DNA of 20,468 bases from Choristocarpus tenellus KU-1152 (lineage: Eukaryota > Phaeophyceae): contig CAXNAD020000393.1 of assembly GCA_964200185.2 (NCBI GenBank), positions 1-20,468 of the forward strand. The letters run 5' to 3'. Made by a program: the position numbers and the translations under genes. Position 1 is the stretch's first letter; each line of letters begins with the position of its first letter. This document shows positions 7,316 through 17,783 of the stretch, in pieces. A model generated the notes under the pieces. That model saw only the letters and a program-made list of their open reading frames with translations, had not been told where the DNA came from and did not search any database.

Positions 7316-10300
7316 TCACCAGCTTCCATCTGAATCTATGCCAAGACGAGGCTTAATCAAGGTACCAATATCCCAGTTGGTCTCAAGGGTGTAGGGTTCA
7401 CTGACAAGGGTGCCCTCAGAGGTGGCCTTGGCAATCTGAATGCGATTCAGAGCCCGACTGTCCCGATAGAAAAGCACCCGCATGCAGTCTTCCAGCAACA
7501 ACCTTTCCACACATGTGTCGGAGGTCCAGCGACAAAGGCGAAGATCAGTCAGGGAGGGGGGGGGGGGGAGAAGAATAAATTTGTTTACAACTGGATTGAA
7601 GATTGTGCAACAGCAGGTGGAACAACCCAACTCTGTAGCGAAAGCAAACAGTTGCCTCGTCAGCGGTCACATGTAAACACAACATACTACTCTACTGGGA
7701 GCCTACAGCCTTTTTCCATCGACATAAATGTTACCCTTCAGTTTGTCGAATCTATAACCCTCTTAATGATGCACACTCCCTACACACATCGACAAATCGC
7801 AATGTACTTGTCTCCAACCTCAAAAAGGAAATTCGAGACGCTGAAAAATGAACAGTCTGCCACATAGTGCAACTCTTACTACACTCTTTCATTCCCTACT
7901 CCGAAACATGACCATCACAGACGTTCAAATTCACCTCTACGATATCAACCCATCTTCCCCTTCGACTCCCCCTGCTGTCTTGTCTAGCACAGAGACCCGT
8001 CACTGACACACATCTCGTGGAATCTCAATCTGATCTACACACAAAACCTCAAAACACTTCGCAAAAATCACCCTGCACAGTCAGGGGTGCCTTTTTTTTT
8101 CACTCTATTAGCAAAATAAGTAACAGGTCCAACAGGTCCAATACAAACACTAGTACCGATAGGGCTAACTATGTACTAGTATATACAGACGCACTGTGCT
8201 TGGGCACAACTCGACACAACCACATCGATTAGTTGATTTCAAGCTTCCTGTTCGTATGACTCGGTCCAAGCTGTCTCCTTCGGCTACAAATCTAGAGAAG
8301 ATTTATCGAGAGTGGGTGGGAGTTTGGATATTGCTTTACGTTATACCTGAGAAGCGGCAGCGTGGGGCTTTCCTGTCTCCTTATGGTCAAACCACAAAAT
8401 TTACACACCCCACAGACAAGGATTAGAATAATCAGTTCTAAGCTGTCAACCTGTTACAATATGAGATTGCAAATCCACCCAAATCACTACCTTGGTCCCA
8501 TTAAACTCCCCACATCCCGAATGACACTCACGCATGTACAATATGAGGCTGTTCATCTCCAAATCACAGCCCACAAATCAAACTCCTTGTAAATAGCTGC
8601 CTTTGATCAAAATCAGCTTAGAATAATAATACCCATTACAATATTTAGGGCTAGGGGGGTTACAGGGAAGTTGAATCCAATTGGCACATAGAGCGAAAAT
8701 CAGTACATTTTGTTCTCCATTCACATATGTTGAATATATATATATATATATTTATATTCATTTTCAACAATAATCTTGGGATAACTCTTCCATACATTCC
8801 AAAACGCTCCAGAAATCTAACAGTATCTTTGGGGAATGCCTACGACCCATAGTATCCTAGAGGAGGGTGGGGGGTCAGGCGTCCATTGGGGGCCTAGACG
8901 AACTTGCAGTCATTTCCACGTCACATGAATGAATGTCTCAGATCTAATGGTAATTTTCTTCATCTGCTTCCTTTCTCATCCCTTTGCCTGAACCAAATCC
9001 GAAGGAGAATCCCCCACAAAACCGGTATTAAGCTGAGGTATCTTACAAAACCTCTTCAAGCCCTGAATGGACAACCTGGGCTAAACATCCTCCCCCCCCC
9101 CCCGGATACTCTGACCCTATTTTTTGGCCAAACCTTGTTACTCCTGCATAGACAACAGTCAGTTGAGTGTGGTACTGCTGCGCACTTCTAAAGTTACAAA
9201 GGTATTGATAAGATTGTCACAAGGGTTACGGCTCTACTCAAACGTCGTCGCTATCTCTTACCAAACACCAGTGAGGCATAAAGAGGATACGCTTTAACAA
9301 CCTTAGCTCATTCCTCTATGCTACTCCCCTACTATTCTGGGCAACCTACCTCACACAAAAATACAATTTCGAAGAGGTGGTTTCAACAATCTCTACAGCC
9401 GCAGATCTATCCTTCCTGGGTAAGAGTTCAAGCGCTAGTCACCTACCGCTCAATCAATCAATCAATCAATCAATTTATCCATCGCTCACTCCCTCCCTCA
9501 CCTCGCCTCCCCCTCCTCCAAATCTGGCCTCCACTTCTGGCGGAGGACAGGCAGAGACAGGTAACTGCCAAAGCCCGTTGCCAAGACATTGTCCTCATAG
9601 CAAGTCCTGTACAAGTTCATGTCATGAGCAACTAATGTGGGTCTCAGCTCAAGTAATTTATTACTACCACATTGGAAGCACGAAGTAGAACTGTGCTGAC
9701 AAAATAGTGGAACAGTTAAAAAAGAGGTAGGGACTACTCTGCAAATCCTCCAACAGAGAGGTAAATATTGAGACTTCTCTGGCAGGTGAAAGGCAAAAGT
9801 TGGCTGACTGTAATTTACGTAACTACTTTTTTCAAGCACATTGTGGACAGCAAATAGTCTTTATCCTGCACCGTAAAGAATACCGCCAACCCTAACAAAC
9901 CCATATTCCAAACACTGTTGTGATCCCCACCAAAGTACCACAGGAACAGGCGGGGGAATACAAAGAGCAGTCTGTGATAATCAAAATCGCTGTGTGGCCT
10001 TCTACGAACCAGATTCCATGATTTCTTGACCTTTTCTTTCAGTGATTACTACTCGTTAAACTGAAGTACACACAGATGGGAGAGAGGGGGCTTGGGTAGG
10101 GGAATGGGTATCATGTCAATGCACACCCGATGTTGTCTACAGATCCAAGGAAGGGAGTGCCATCCTTCTTGCAGCCTGCCACCAGCAAATAATTCCACAA
10201 CGGGTTAAACTTGTTCCTGGTCATGGAGGAATAAATGAAAGCGTGTGACAGGGGAGGGGAGAAGTCGATCGTCTCAAACACCAGCAGCATGTGTAGTTCA

Positions 10301-12558
10301 GGCAAGGGTATGATAGAGGGTAGTGTCAAGAGATTGGCACCATATTTGCTGTGATGACCAACACACATAGCTGCACAGGAACAGTTGATACATCAGGCAA
10401 AGAGGCAGTTAACAATAAAACCTTCTTCTCATAGTCTGACGATGCTGTTGAAATACAGGCATCCCACTGTATGCTAGTTCATACAACCCAACAAAGGTCC
10501 AACAACCAGGTAGAGAACTATCAGATAAAATCATTAAGACATTTACTAGTTTGGTTCTATCAACCAGCACAAAGAGTGACGACCTATTTTTCAAAAACAT
10601 TAGCGGTCTACAATTTGAAACTCCCTCCCCATTGCTTCATGAGTTTTTCATGATAAGATCAATAGATCACTACAATGCAATACTCTGTTTCCCTCTATGA
10701 CACACCTACCCCTTTACTATCAAGCACCATCTCAATCTCAAGCCCCCAAAATGCACACACAAGCAATTTGCACTACTGTATATGCCCCAGTGCAGATAAA
10801 CCATAGCATGATTGCGCAAAGGAAATGCTACATGAAAGGGTGCTTCTAGATGAACTAATGCTTTGTAAAAAACATGAAAAGAGCACATCCACGCACACCC
10901 CTTCCCCAATGAAGTCTCACCTCCCTCAAGAACGCCCTTCCCCATCCAATATGAAATAACCCAGCCCTAACTGCCCAGAATACATTGCACTCCTAGCCTC
11001 AAACAAACAATAAAAAAGTCACAAGAAAAAAATGTACATAAAAAAATTGCTCACCTCCGGTTGTACATAACTGTTCGTAGCAGGTTGTAGTGCTCGGAAG
11101 GGCTCTTCTGGAAGCCATCGTCCATATTAACATCATCCTGGTGCATGCTCTCCAACATTTCCATGATGTGCTGGAAGTCAGAGTACTCCCCCGAGCCGCC
11201 AACTAGTGTGCACTCCCCAACCCTGAGAACACCACCCCCGCCACAGGAACATCCCAGCACACCACAAAGCAGTCAAGGGTGGTGTTACGGCACATTCAAT
11301 GTAGGTAGAGGAGGGGGTTGCAACACAAAGCTCGAGGAGGTATTAGGTCGTTTGTGAATGCAGTTGCGGGGCAGTTTATGCTTTCATGGCCTAAAAAGCG
11401 CTGAACACATGTTAGCACAAGGAAAACAATTGGGAAAGGACAAGCTACCAGCATGACTTAAGTCAGAACAGGGCTGGTTTATGGTGATCTGTGGTTAATC
11501 TGTACTGCCAGCAGTATGACAGAGACATCAATGTAGTGCACTGTTTTGTTGGTGCAGGTGTGTTCTTTGATGCTCTTTGGAGCAGATATTTCTCCATTCT
11601 TGCAGTCGGGTTGGGACCATGATGCTACAGTTGTAAGGATTTCATCCCCAGCTCATTACAATCTATTGCTACTTGTAAGTATATTAGAATCACAAGTGAC
11701 AAAGTAAGGAAGCCCGCAACTCATAAACATCCGTCTGCACAGAGGAAGTGAATGTGCACAGATGTATCAGACCAATATGCCAAGGGCATGAAAGTTATCT
11801 TTGAACTGTACTAAAATGGGGAGCACAAAGGTGAACAAGAAGGAAAAAGTAGATAACCTCCCCTCTTCCAACTCACGTCTTGATACGCTCTACAGTCTTG
11901 AAGCGTGCCAGACTTCCGTATGAGGCTAGGGTGTCAGCTGCAAGCATCACTCCATCCCTGTGATGAGTAGTTTATGATGCGAGATATTTTTGGGGTGCGG
12001 AAGGAGGAAGGGAAAAGGCAAGATGAGCATTGGTGGATGTTGTGGTTGCACCAATTTACATGGCGCAGTATTCAAGCAGAATAATAATCAGACAAGCATT
12101 CAGATTCTAGAGATGAGACTATATATTTACAGCACTGATTTGAACCTGTAACAACGTTATAGTAGTCAGGACTAGTGTATTACAACTTCCTACAATATTT
12201 AAATGACGACAACAGAACCAGTGTGATCACACTGCCCAGTTGTTACGAAAAGTGCTTGTTCTGAAACTCGAGTGCAACAAAATGTTACGCGGTGTTTTTC
12301 AGCAGCCTATCCAAATAAATGATCAAGTCCAGCTCAGCCCAAAATGTGCACTATGGACACTTCACTCAGTGATGCTTAGCATCTATCTGGAAGAGGTCAT
12401 TGCATGTAAGATGCCATGAAGGTTGACACTCACTTGTACTTCAACCCAAGAACAGATGATCCCGTCACTATGGGATGCTGTGTGCGCCCCCTCATTCCAT
12501 CCTGTGCCGATGTTGATGAAACCGCCCGGGAAGACCCGATACTCCCGTGGGTAAACAT
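7316..12558 (-). CDS. PSMB4: Proteasome subunit beta type-4 (beta-7), six exons
   Basis: A non-catalytic beta-ring subunit of the 20S proteasome core, acting in cytosol and nucleus. Exons: 12558-12434, 11957-11877, 11222-11055, 10216-10127, 9606-9502 and 7502-7316; every junction keeps frame with GT and AG ends. They give 251 residues, against about 264 in human. Recognisable blocks in order: RTQHPIVTGSSVLGLKYKDG (residues 25-44), AADTLASYGSLARF (48-61), VGGSGEYSDFQ, MYNRRNKFNPLWN (121-133), VLATGFGSYL, and CMRVLFYRD (196-204), then NWDIG before a C-terminal GSW. The join EAR/LLLEDCMRV aligns without a gap to the human sequence as I recall it, which supports the weak last acceptor (GGAAAG, 7504-7503). 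Start: ATG 12558 is chosen. An earlier in-frame ATG at 12615 would add a hydrophobic run overlapping a good acceptor (TTTTCTCTAG), so that part is probably intron and a 5' non-coding or short first exon may lie upstream. Confidence 0.95.
7556..7568. repeat. G13 homopolymer
   Basis: Uninterrupted G run on the plus strand. On the transcribed minus strand it is a C tract about 50 nt upstream of the last acceptor of the proteasome gene, where a pyrimidine tract would be expected. Confidence 0.9.
8734..8751. repeat. (AT)n microsatellite
   Basis: About nine AT units inside the proteasome intron, flanked by an imperfect inverted repeat (GTTGAATATA ... TATTCATTTTCAAC). Confidence 0.9.
9066..9120 (+). 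repeat. Poly-C-containing repeat, copy 2
   Basis: Resembles 29-84: AATGGACAACCTGG, then C12, then GGATACTCTG. It lies in the last intron of the proteasome gene, antisense to its transcript. Confidence 0.5.
9451..9474. repeat. (CAAT)6 tetranucleotide repeat
   Basis: Six perfect units. On the transcribed minus strand it reads ATTG and begins 27 nt after the 5' splice site of the last proteasome intron. Confidence 0.95.
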
Positions 12559-13467
12559 TGGGGACACTGCTAGAGAAAACACGAGAAGTGAGGCTGTGAA
12601 GAGTCCACGGAGCATTCAGCGCCCCTACGCGAGGGGGCGCAATAGGAGAAAAGGGTAAGACTCTTGGACACTTGCACCAAGGGAAGATATCCTGGCAGTG
12701 GGTATAGCCGAGGGAAAGAAAGGGAATATCACAATCTCCATCCTTGATTGCAACTCGAAGTTGTGGAAGAAAGGAGGACAGAGGTTCTTCAAACACCAAC
12801 AAATTGAAACCATAGAAGAGGTTATGAAGATATTGCACACGGTCCAAGTCTTCCATAATGGAGTGGCAATCCTCCCTCGGTGACTTGGAACAACTAAGCA
12901 TGTTGTCCAAATTTCATCTACACACCTCAGGGTCAACCATACCGAACGGCAACAGACCGAGTTCGAGATCCCTCAGCCTTACACCCAAGATCTTCCCTGC
13001 AACGTCCTAAACCTTTTCTAAATGTCTAATACTAACGTTCGTAACGTAAGCCCTCCACCTTCACCCTTCCCGACTCCAGATACAGGGGGGGGGGTAGAGG
13101 CCAACCTGCACGAATCGAACACGCTGTCAACGTAAGACTTGCTTGAACCTCTCTCCAAAATAGCACACTTCCACCGCTAATCGCTTCCAATTACTTGTCA
13201 CGTTACCGGAGGCCGTTGTTCCTGGTCCAGAGTGGCTAACAACTTAGTTTACCCCAACTCAACTCTCTGTTTGATGAGACTTCTTCAGAGAGGGATATTA
13301 TCACGAGAAGGGTATACCCTAACCCTAACCCTATTCCAAAACAAGGGGTGTGTCTTGATTCTTGGTAAACTGGTTTGATTCTACCTACTACTGTTGTGAC
13401 CCACCACCATCTTTATCCCAACTTGCAAATAAATACAAGGCAGCAGACGCTACATCTTAAACTTTGA
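12559..13467. other. Upstream region of the proteasome gene
   Basis: Probably holds the promoter and 5' untranslated region of the minus-strand proteasome gene. Open frames on both strands cover 12640-12900, including a 175-codon minus-strand frame (12383-12910) that runs through proteasome exon 1 in another frame and is taken as non-coding. A G10 tract lies at 13085-13094 and telomere-like repeats at 13317-13335. No promoter motif was identified with confidence. Confidence 0.4.
13317..13335 (+). repeat. Short telomere-like repeat
   Basis: Three CCCTA units in CCCTAA register (TTAGGG on the other strand), located between the proteasome gene and the next plus-strand candidate. It could be an interstitial telomeric remnant or a telo-box-like promoter element. 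Confidence 0.6.
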
Positions 13468-14058
13468 GATCGCGTGGTGAATATTAGCTCGCTGTGGGAT
13501 CTTTTCGAGGGTGTGCTGGTAGAAAGAAAGAGGAACACGACGACAACGAGACCTACAATCTACACCATTGACCAGGAGCAAGACACAGGTGTAACAGGTG
13601 AGTGTTAGTTTCGGTTAAATTCTGTCTATGTTCTCACTTTTAGTTCATTGTTGGCTTTGAATAACCTTATTTCTCAGTGGGATTGACCAGCTTCCACCTT
13701 TACTCCCCCTATTGGATTCCGGTGCCACCATTCAATGTTTCAAGTCAACACTCGTATAGACATAATCAACCCAGGAATTCAGTGAATAGTCTGTTTGTCT
13801 TGAAAATTATGTCTACGTTTGTTCGGATGTGCCCAAAAGAGAAGCGTGTATGTATGATTTGGTAAGGGGGCAGCCGATTTCCAACCTACATGCTTGACCC
13901 TCATTGAAACCCTTTTGATGGTGCTGTGGATGACCTGTCCAATTACTAGACAACTGACCTCTAGGGAAATGTTCTCTCTTCAGGGAAATAAGCCGCCCTT
14001 TATGTCTATAGAATCCCATGAGGATCGAAAGTTGTGCCCCAGTTTCATGCAAATGTAA
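13468..14058 (+). CDS. Possible three-exon gene, unrecognised, 5' end not resolved
   Basis: Three plus-strand stretches join in one frame. The first is open from 13468 to 13597 (VVNISSLWDLFEGVLVERKR...) and ends at a GTGAGT donor. The second, 13678-13861, follows the strong acceptor TTATTTCTCAG and ends at GTAAGG. The third, 13965-14058, follows CCTCTAG and ends in TAA. Both junctions keep frame (ACA G/TG and TG/G). No in-frame ATG exists in the first stretch, so either an exon is missing upstream or the first stretch is untranslated and translation starts at an ATG in the second. The predicted product has no motif I know. It ends about 350 bp before the SmG start codon. Chance agreement of two junctions is possible. 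Confidence 0.3.
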
Positions 14059-14403
14059 CCATGGCGGTGGCAAAAGGTTGAATATACGACGGCTGCAGAT
14101 AGAGATAATGATAAGCCTGCTGTCAAGCTTTTCTTTCATGTTCATTTTGACCCTGGAAGTACGAGTAGATTAAGAGGGATCGATAGGACTCCCATTTGAC
14201 CCAAAGCATAACGTTGCTCTTCCTCTTCCCACCATCGATCTTTACTGGCTACCTCCCACCCCTCACCCCCACGCACACCCACACACATACACTCGCACAC
14301 AAAATATAGTCTGAGCACCCTCATCACAAGCTCTTATCCCATATCCACTCCACCCTGACATTCACCAAAATCTCTTGGGAGCAGACGACAAATATCCACA
14401 GCT

Positions 14404-15365
14404 ATGGCGAAGGGTGGACCAGATCTCAAGCGTTACATGGACAGGACTCTATCTCTAAAACTCAATGGGAACCGAACTGTTAAGGTGCAGTGACCACATC
14501 CCCGCCCTGCTATCATACCCCATAGTTCTTCAGAAATCTCGCGTTACCCAACACCGCGCACATTGGGTAGGAGGGTTCTAGTCTTTCCCTTTTCGTCGCC
14601 ACTCTTGTCATGAACCTTGGTGATTTGGGTTGTGCCTAACCAACATACCTTTTGTTTCTTCATTTTGAAAACCATAGTAAAAGTTCTCTTTTGAAATCCA
14701 TGCATTTCTAGCTCGTGTGCTTACCTTGGTACGATTCCCACACTCTGCCTCGATTTTAACTATGGGAAAGGGTTTACACTTATCAAGTTGACATGTAAGT
14801 CAAAGTCTATTTTAGGTGTGTACTCATGAAAACGCTGATGGTAAACACACCGAATAGCAAAGAAACCTAAGGGTCAATGTGCAGGGAATAAAAACATCTG
14901 GACTCGACATCATGAGAGGTGTGTGTGTAGTGTGTAGTGTGAAATAGATGTTGGTGATGATGTTGTGCATACGGAGAATTGCTGTGATAAAACATATCAC
15001 CTGTGTGCAGAGCGCCAAGATCGTTGTGAGTGAGAGTTTGCAGGTTGTGAGAAGAAACACTGCAGGAATTGACTTGATCATGGCCCCCCATACCACACCC
15101 AACAATAGCTGCGCAGCCCTACTCTAACCCAAACAAACAACCCTCTTTAAGGTACCTACCTCCCTGTCCCCCTCCGCACTGTACTCTTTTGGGTTTTGTT
15201 TCCCTCGGGCAGGGCATCCTTCGGGGGTATGACCCCTTCATGAACTTGGTGCTTGATGATGCAATAGACACGGGGAAAAAGTCTGATGAAAGGAAGATGG
15301 GAATGATCATTGTTAGGGGGAACAGTGTAATACAGTTTGAAATCCTTGACCCACTCCGCTTCTAA
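14404..15365 (+). CDS. SNRPG: Small nuclear ribonucleoprotein G (Sm protein G), two exons
   Basis: Component of the heptameric Sm ring that assembles on U1, U2, U4 and U5 snRNAs and stays in the spliceosomal snRNPs. Exon 1 is 14404-14484 and exon 2 is 15213-15365, ending in TAA; the junction is in phase 0. The product is 77 residues, against 76 in human. The N terminus MAKGGPDLKRYMDRTLSLKL leads into the Sm1 motif, with GILRGYDPFMNLVLDD at residues 28-43. The Sm2 motif is MGMIIVRGNSV (56-66), with the RGN that contacts RNA in Sm proteins at 62-64. A short charged loop (TGKKSDERK) joins the two motifs. The intron is 728 nt; its donor GTGCAG is weak, while its acceptor (TTTCCCTCGGGCAG) is acceptable. 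Both exons lack the other's neighbours in any long open frame, so the gene is easily missed by ORF scans. Confidence 0.95.
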
Positions 15366-17243
15366 TAGATATGATGGTTATGTTGGATGTTGGGGGGTTA
15401 GGGAAATCCGGATCTTCTATGTGGAGGAGCGAGTGTTTCGCAGGAGTGATCAACTGGGGGACAAAATGTGGACACACACACACACCGTGTTTGTTACTAT
15501 TTGTGTGTTGAATGTGTGCCGTTTCTATTGACCTGAGTTATTTCTTGGCGAGGTTGATGTGTCTCAAGTTGCGGCAAAGTGTAGATTTCAATGGGATGGA
15601 ATGCTGTGGCGGTGAAGGATTGTTGGTAGGCAGTCGTGTTGCATTACCATTTTTCGTGTTGCTACGCTTGTATCGTAGGGGCTGCTTTGGCAGCAGTTGG
15701 ATGCGCTATTCCTAGGATTGCTTGGTGTACTAAGCGAGTCCCTTTAGGCATACACATGTAGAAGAAATCGTGTTATTTGTAGAGAGAAACGACAGGGTAA
15801 GAATGTACGATGGTCTTGTTTCCTTGCCCAACGATCACCTAACATATCAATTTAGTATCTTATATCTCTGACATCATGGAAGTATCTGCATGGAATCAAG
15901 TGGCGCCGGGGGGTGGGTGACAGATCACTTAATGTTTTTCCTATGGAGTATGTGATATCAGCTTGGGTTACAGACTCGGGTGGTGTGGACAGATTGTGTC
16001 CAAGAGATCTGTCGTATTAAATGTTGCTGCATGCATATGGAGTGCCTTGCCTATGTGTGCATTAAAGCTTGTTTGAGAAGTCATTATGCTACAGGCAGAA
16101 CTCTTGTTTTTGACAGCAGTTACTGAACAGTAAAAGGCAACATGAGATACAATGAATTTCTTAGTTTGCTTTCCCACTGATGCAAATGGAGAAGGGGCGG
16201 CAGAGTAGTGCATCATATCAAGGCTAAAACGACCAAAAGAGGATCCTCGCAAATTCTGACTGTCTATAAAAGCGTGATTTTAGCAACAAGGGTACTGTGT
16301 AAGATATCAATGACCCAGGGCATGCTTCACATAAAGATGTCCCAAGTGCAAGGAGCACAGAGCACAAGTGTCTTTCCAGTCTTACCCCGATCTGAAACTG
16401 GTCTAGTGGGAAATGAACCATCAAAACAACAAAATGCATACATCCTACCACGCTTAAAGTACATTTCAATAGTTCATTTTCTCCTCATGTACCTGTCACC
16501 AAATATAGATCATTACAATTTTCCTTTTAGTCATGCCAAAGATTCAAGTGTCTTAGAGGGTAGAGCTGCGTCCGTTTGGGGGCCGAAATCCAATGTTGCG
16601 ATTTTGATGTAATTTTGACGTATCTTATGTTAGGAAGTGTCAATATCCTTGTTCCGGACACACCTTTTCATAACGTACACATTTTACCTACTCCGAAACA
16701 TTATGGAGCGGGAAAATGTCATAAAAACCCAGTCGGAAGCCAAGTCCCAAACGGACAAACAGGGCGAAACTTGTACCGTCTAAGATACTTTCTCTGAAAC
16801 CCTGCCGTCCTCAAGGTAAACTTTGTCCCTGCAAACCCTGACAAAGCAAATGAGGGCCTAACTGCCTCATTGCAGCAAAAAGTATGTTTGTTCCACTATG
16901 TGAAAATGCGAGGGAAATTTGTGTTGTGAACAGTATAGTGTGTGTGTGTAAATATAATGGTGCTGACGCCCTCAAATTGCAGCTCAGCACCGTTTCTTCT
17001 AGAGAGTACTGCCTTTCCTGTGAAAGCGAGCCATCACCTCTTGATTCCCTGTAGAATACCTAGACACCACTAGGTGACGACAGCGGATCAGTGGATTTCT
17101 CTGCTGGAAGACTCAAACAGGTGCCACAGATGTGTGGAGGTTGGAGCTAAGTACTTCATGGACGCCTTGCATACCACTGAGGTCAAATCAGCAACAGCCT
17201 GTCATGCCAAAGTGCCTTGACCACAAACCACATGCAACAGTGC
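15366..17243. other. Intergenic, no gene recognised
   Basis: Open frames of 94 codons (15968-16252, minus) and 134 codons (16208-16612, plus) show no motif and no splice context I trust. A 46-codon plus frame containing HVEEIVLFVERNDRV (15740-15880) carries a GTAAGA donor and may be an exon, but nothing joins it. A plus stretch at 17076-17220 (ADQWISLLEDSNRCHRC...) is also open after a TAG acceptor. Short GT/CA runs occur at 15472-15485 and 16940-16950. Confidence 0.4.
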
Positions 17244-17783
17244 TTACTGAGTCTCTTCCCTCTTTCTTATCTTCTTTGGAGGGGAGGGGGACTGGATTTC
17301 TTTGCCTACCCTAAGGTGCTCTTCTTCGTGTTGATGTTGGTAGGTTGTATATAGAGGGTGTAAGGATTTGGGGTAGATGCTCTGAAGTGCACATGGATAT
17401 GTACCCCTTCTTGAACCAACTATGGTCCTTGGTGCCTTAGGTGGTCCTTGAATTGTCCTTCGCTTCCTGCTCATTATTTTCCCAATCTCTTGAGACTTGA
17501 CTGATGGATTTGCCTTGTTTTGGGCACATAGGTCCTCTATCTCTTTTTTGCTCTCTTTTGCATTCCCTTCCTGATCACAGGTTCAAGTATACCATATTAT
17601 GTTGTTTCCTTCTCCTTGACAATATCTGTGGATTGCTTTTCTCTCACTACGACGTACTTTAAAATTAAGGTGTGATAATCAATCAATCAATCAAATTAAC
17701 CGATGAGTACTTACTTCTACTTTCACTGAGACCTCTTTCTTTATTGTGATGGACCATAACGTGATTGGTTTGAAGACCTTCAT
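17244..17783 (-). CDS. Small lysine-rich protein of unknown function, two exons
   Basis: Exon 1 is 17783-17715: ATG directly after an in-frame TAA, 23 codons, ending at a consensus GTAAGT donor. Intron 17714-17571 (144 nt) ends in TGATCAG. Exon 2 is 17570-17244, and phase 0 is kept. The product is 131 residues and strongly charged. After the MKVFKPITLWSITIKKE start, residues 24-60 are rich in Lys and Glu and probably helical (KESKKEIEDLCAQNK). Next comes a basic patch MSRKRRT, and near the end PSPPKKIRKREE, which looks like a nuclear localisation signal. The KKEIEDLC..NKANPSVKSQEIG stretch recalls helix-turn-helix regions of CENP-B/pogo-type proteins, but too weakly to assign. The stop TAA overlaps a possible donor (GTAAGC), so a third exon could replace the end; an acceptor near 17202 would keep frame and add about 17 residues. 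Confidence 0.5.
17677..17694. repeat. (AATC)n tetranucleotide repeat
   Basis: About four and a half AATC units. On the transcribed minus strand it reads TTGA and starts 20 nt after the donor of the 144-nt intron, as in the last proteasome intron. Confidence 0.9.

Larger units (their letters stand above)
7503..9501 (-). other. Last intron of the proteasome gene (2.0 kb)
   Basis: The longest intron of this gene. It holds (CAAT)6 next to the donor, a C12 tract with the second copy of the poly-C repeat, an (AT)n run and a G13 tract near the acceptor. No extra exon is needed, because the flanking coding joins without a gap. Plus-strand open frames of 70-95 codons inside it (for example 8017-8426 and 8904-9191) show no motif I recognise. 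Confidence 0.8.

Noticed and set aside
8150-8230. Plus-strand LVYTDALCLG, recalling an RNase H YTDGS motif.
   Set aside because: A single short motif in the proteasome intron, with no other RNase H residues nearby.
16208-16612. 134-codon plus-strand open frame.
   Set aside because: Composition and lack of any motif or splice context suggest chance.
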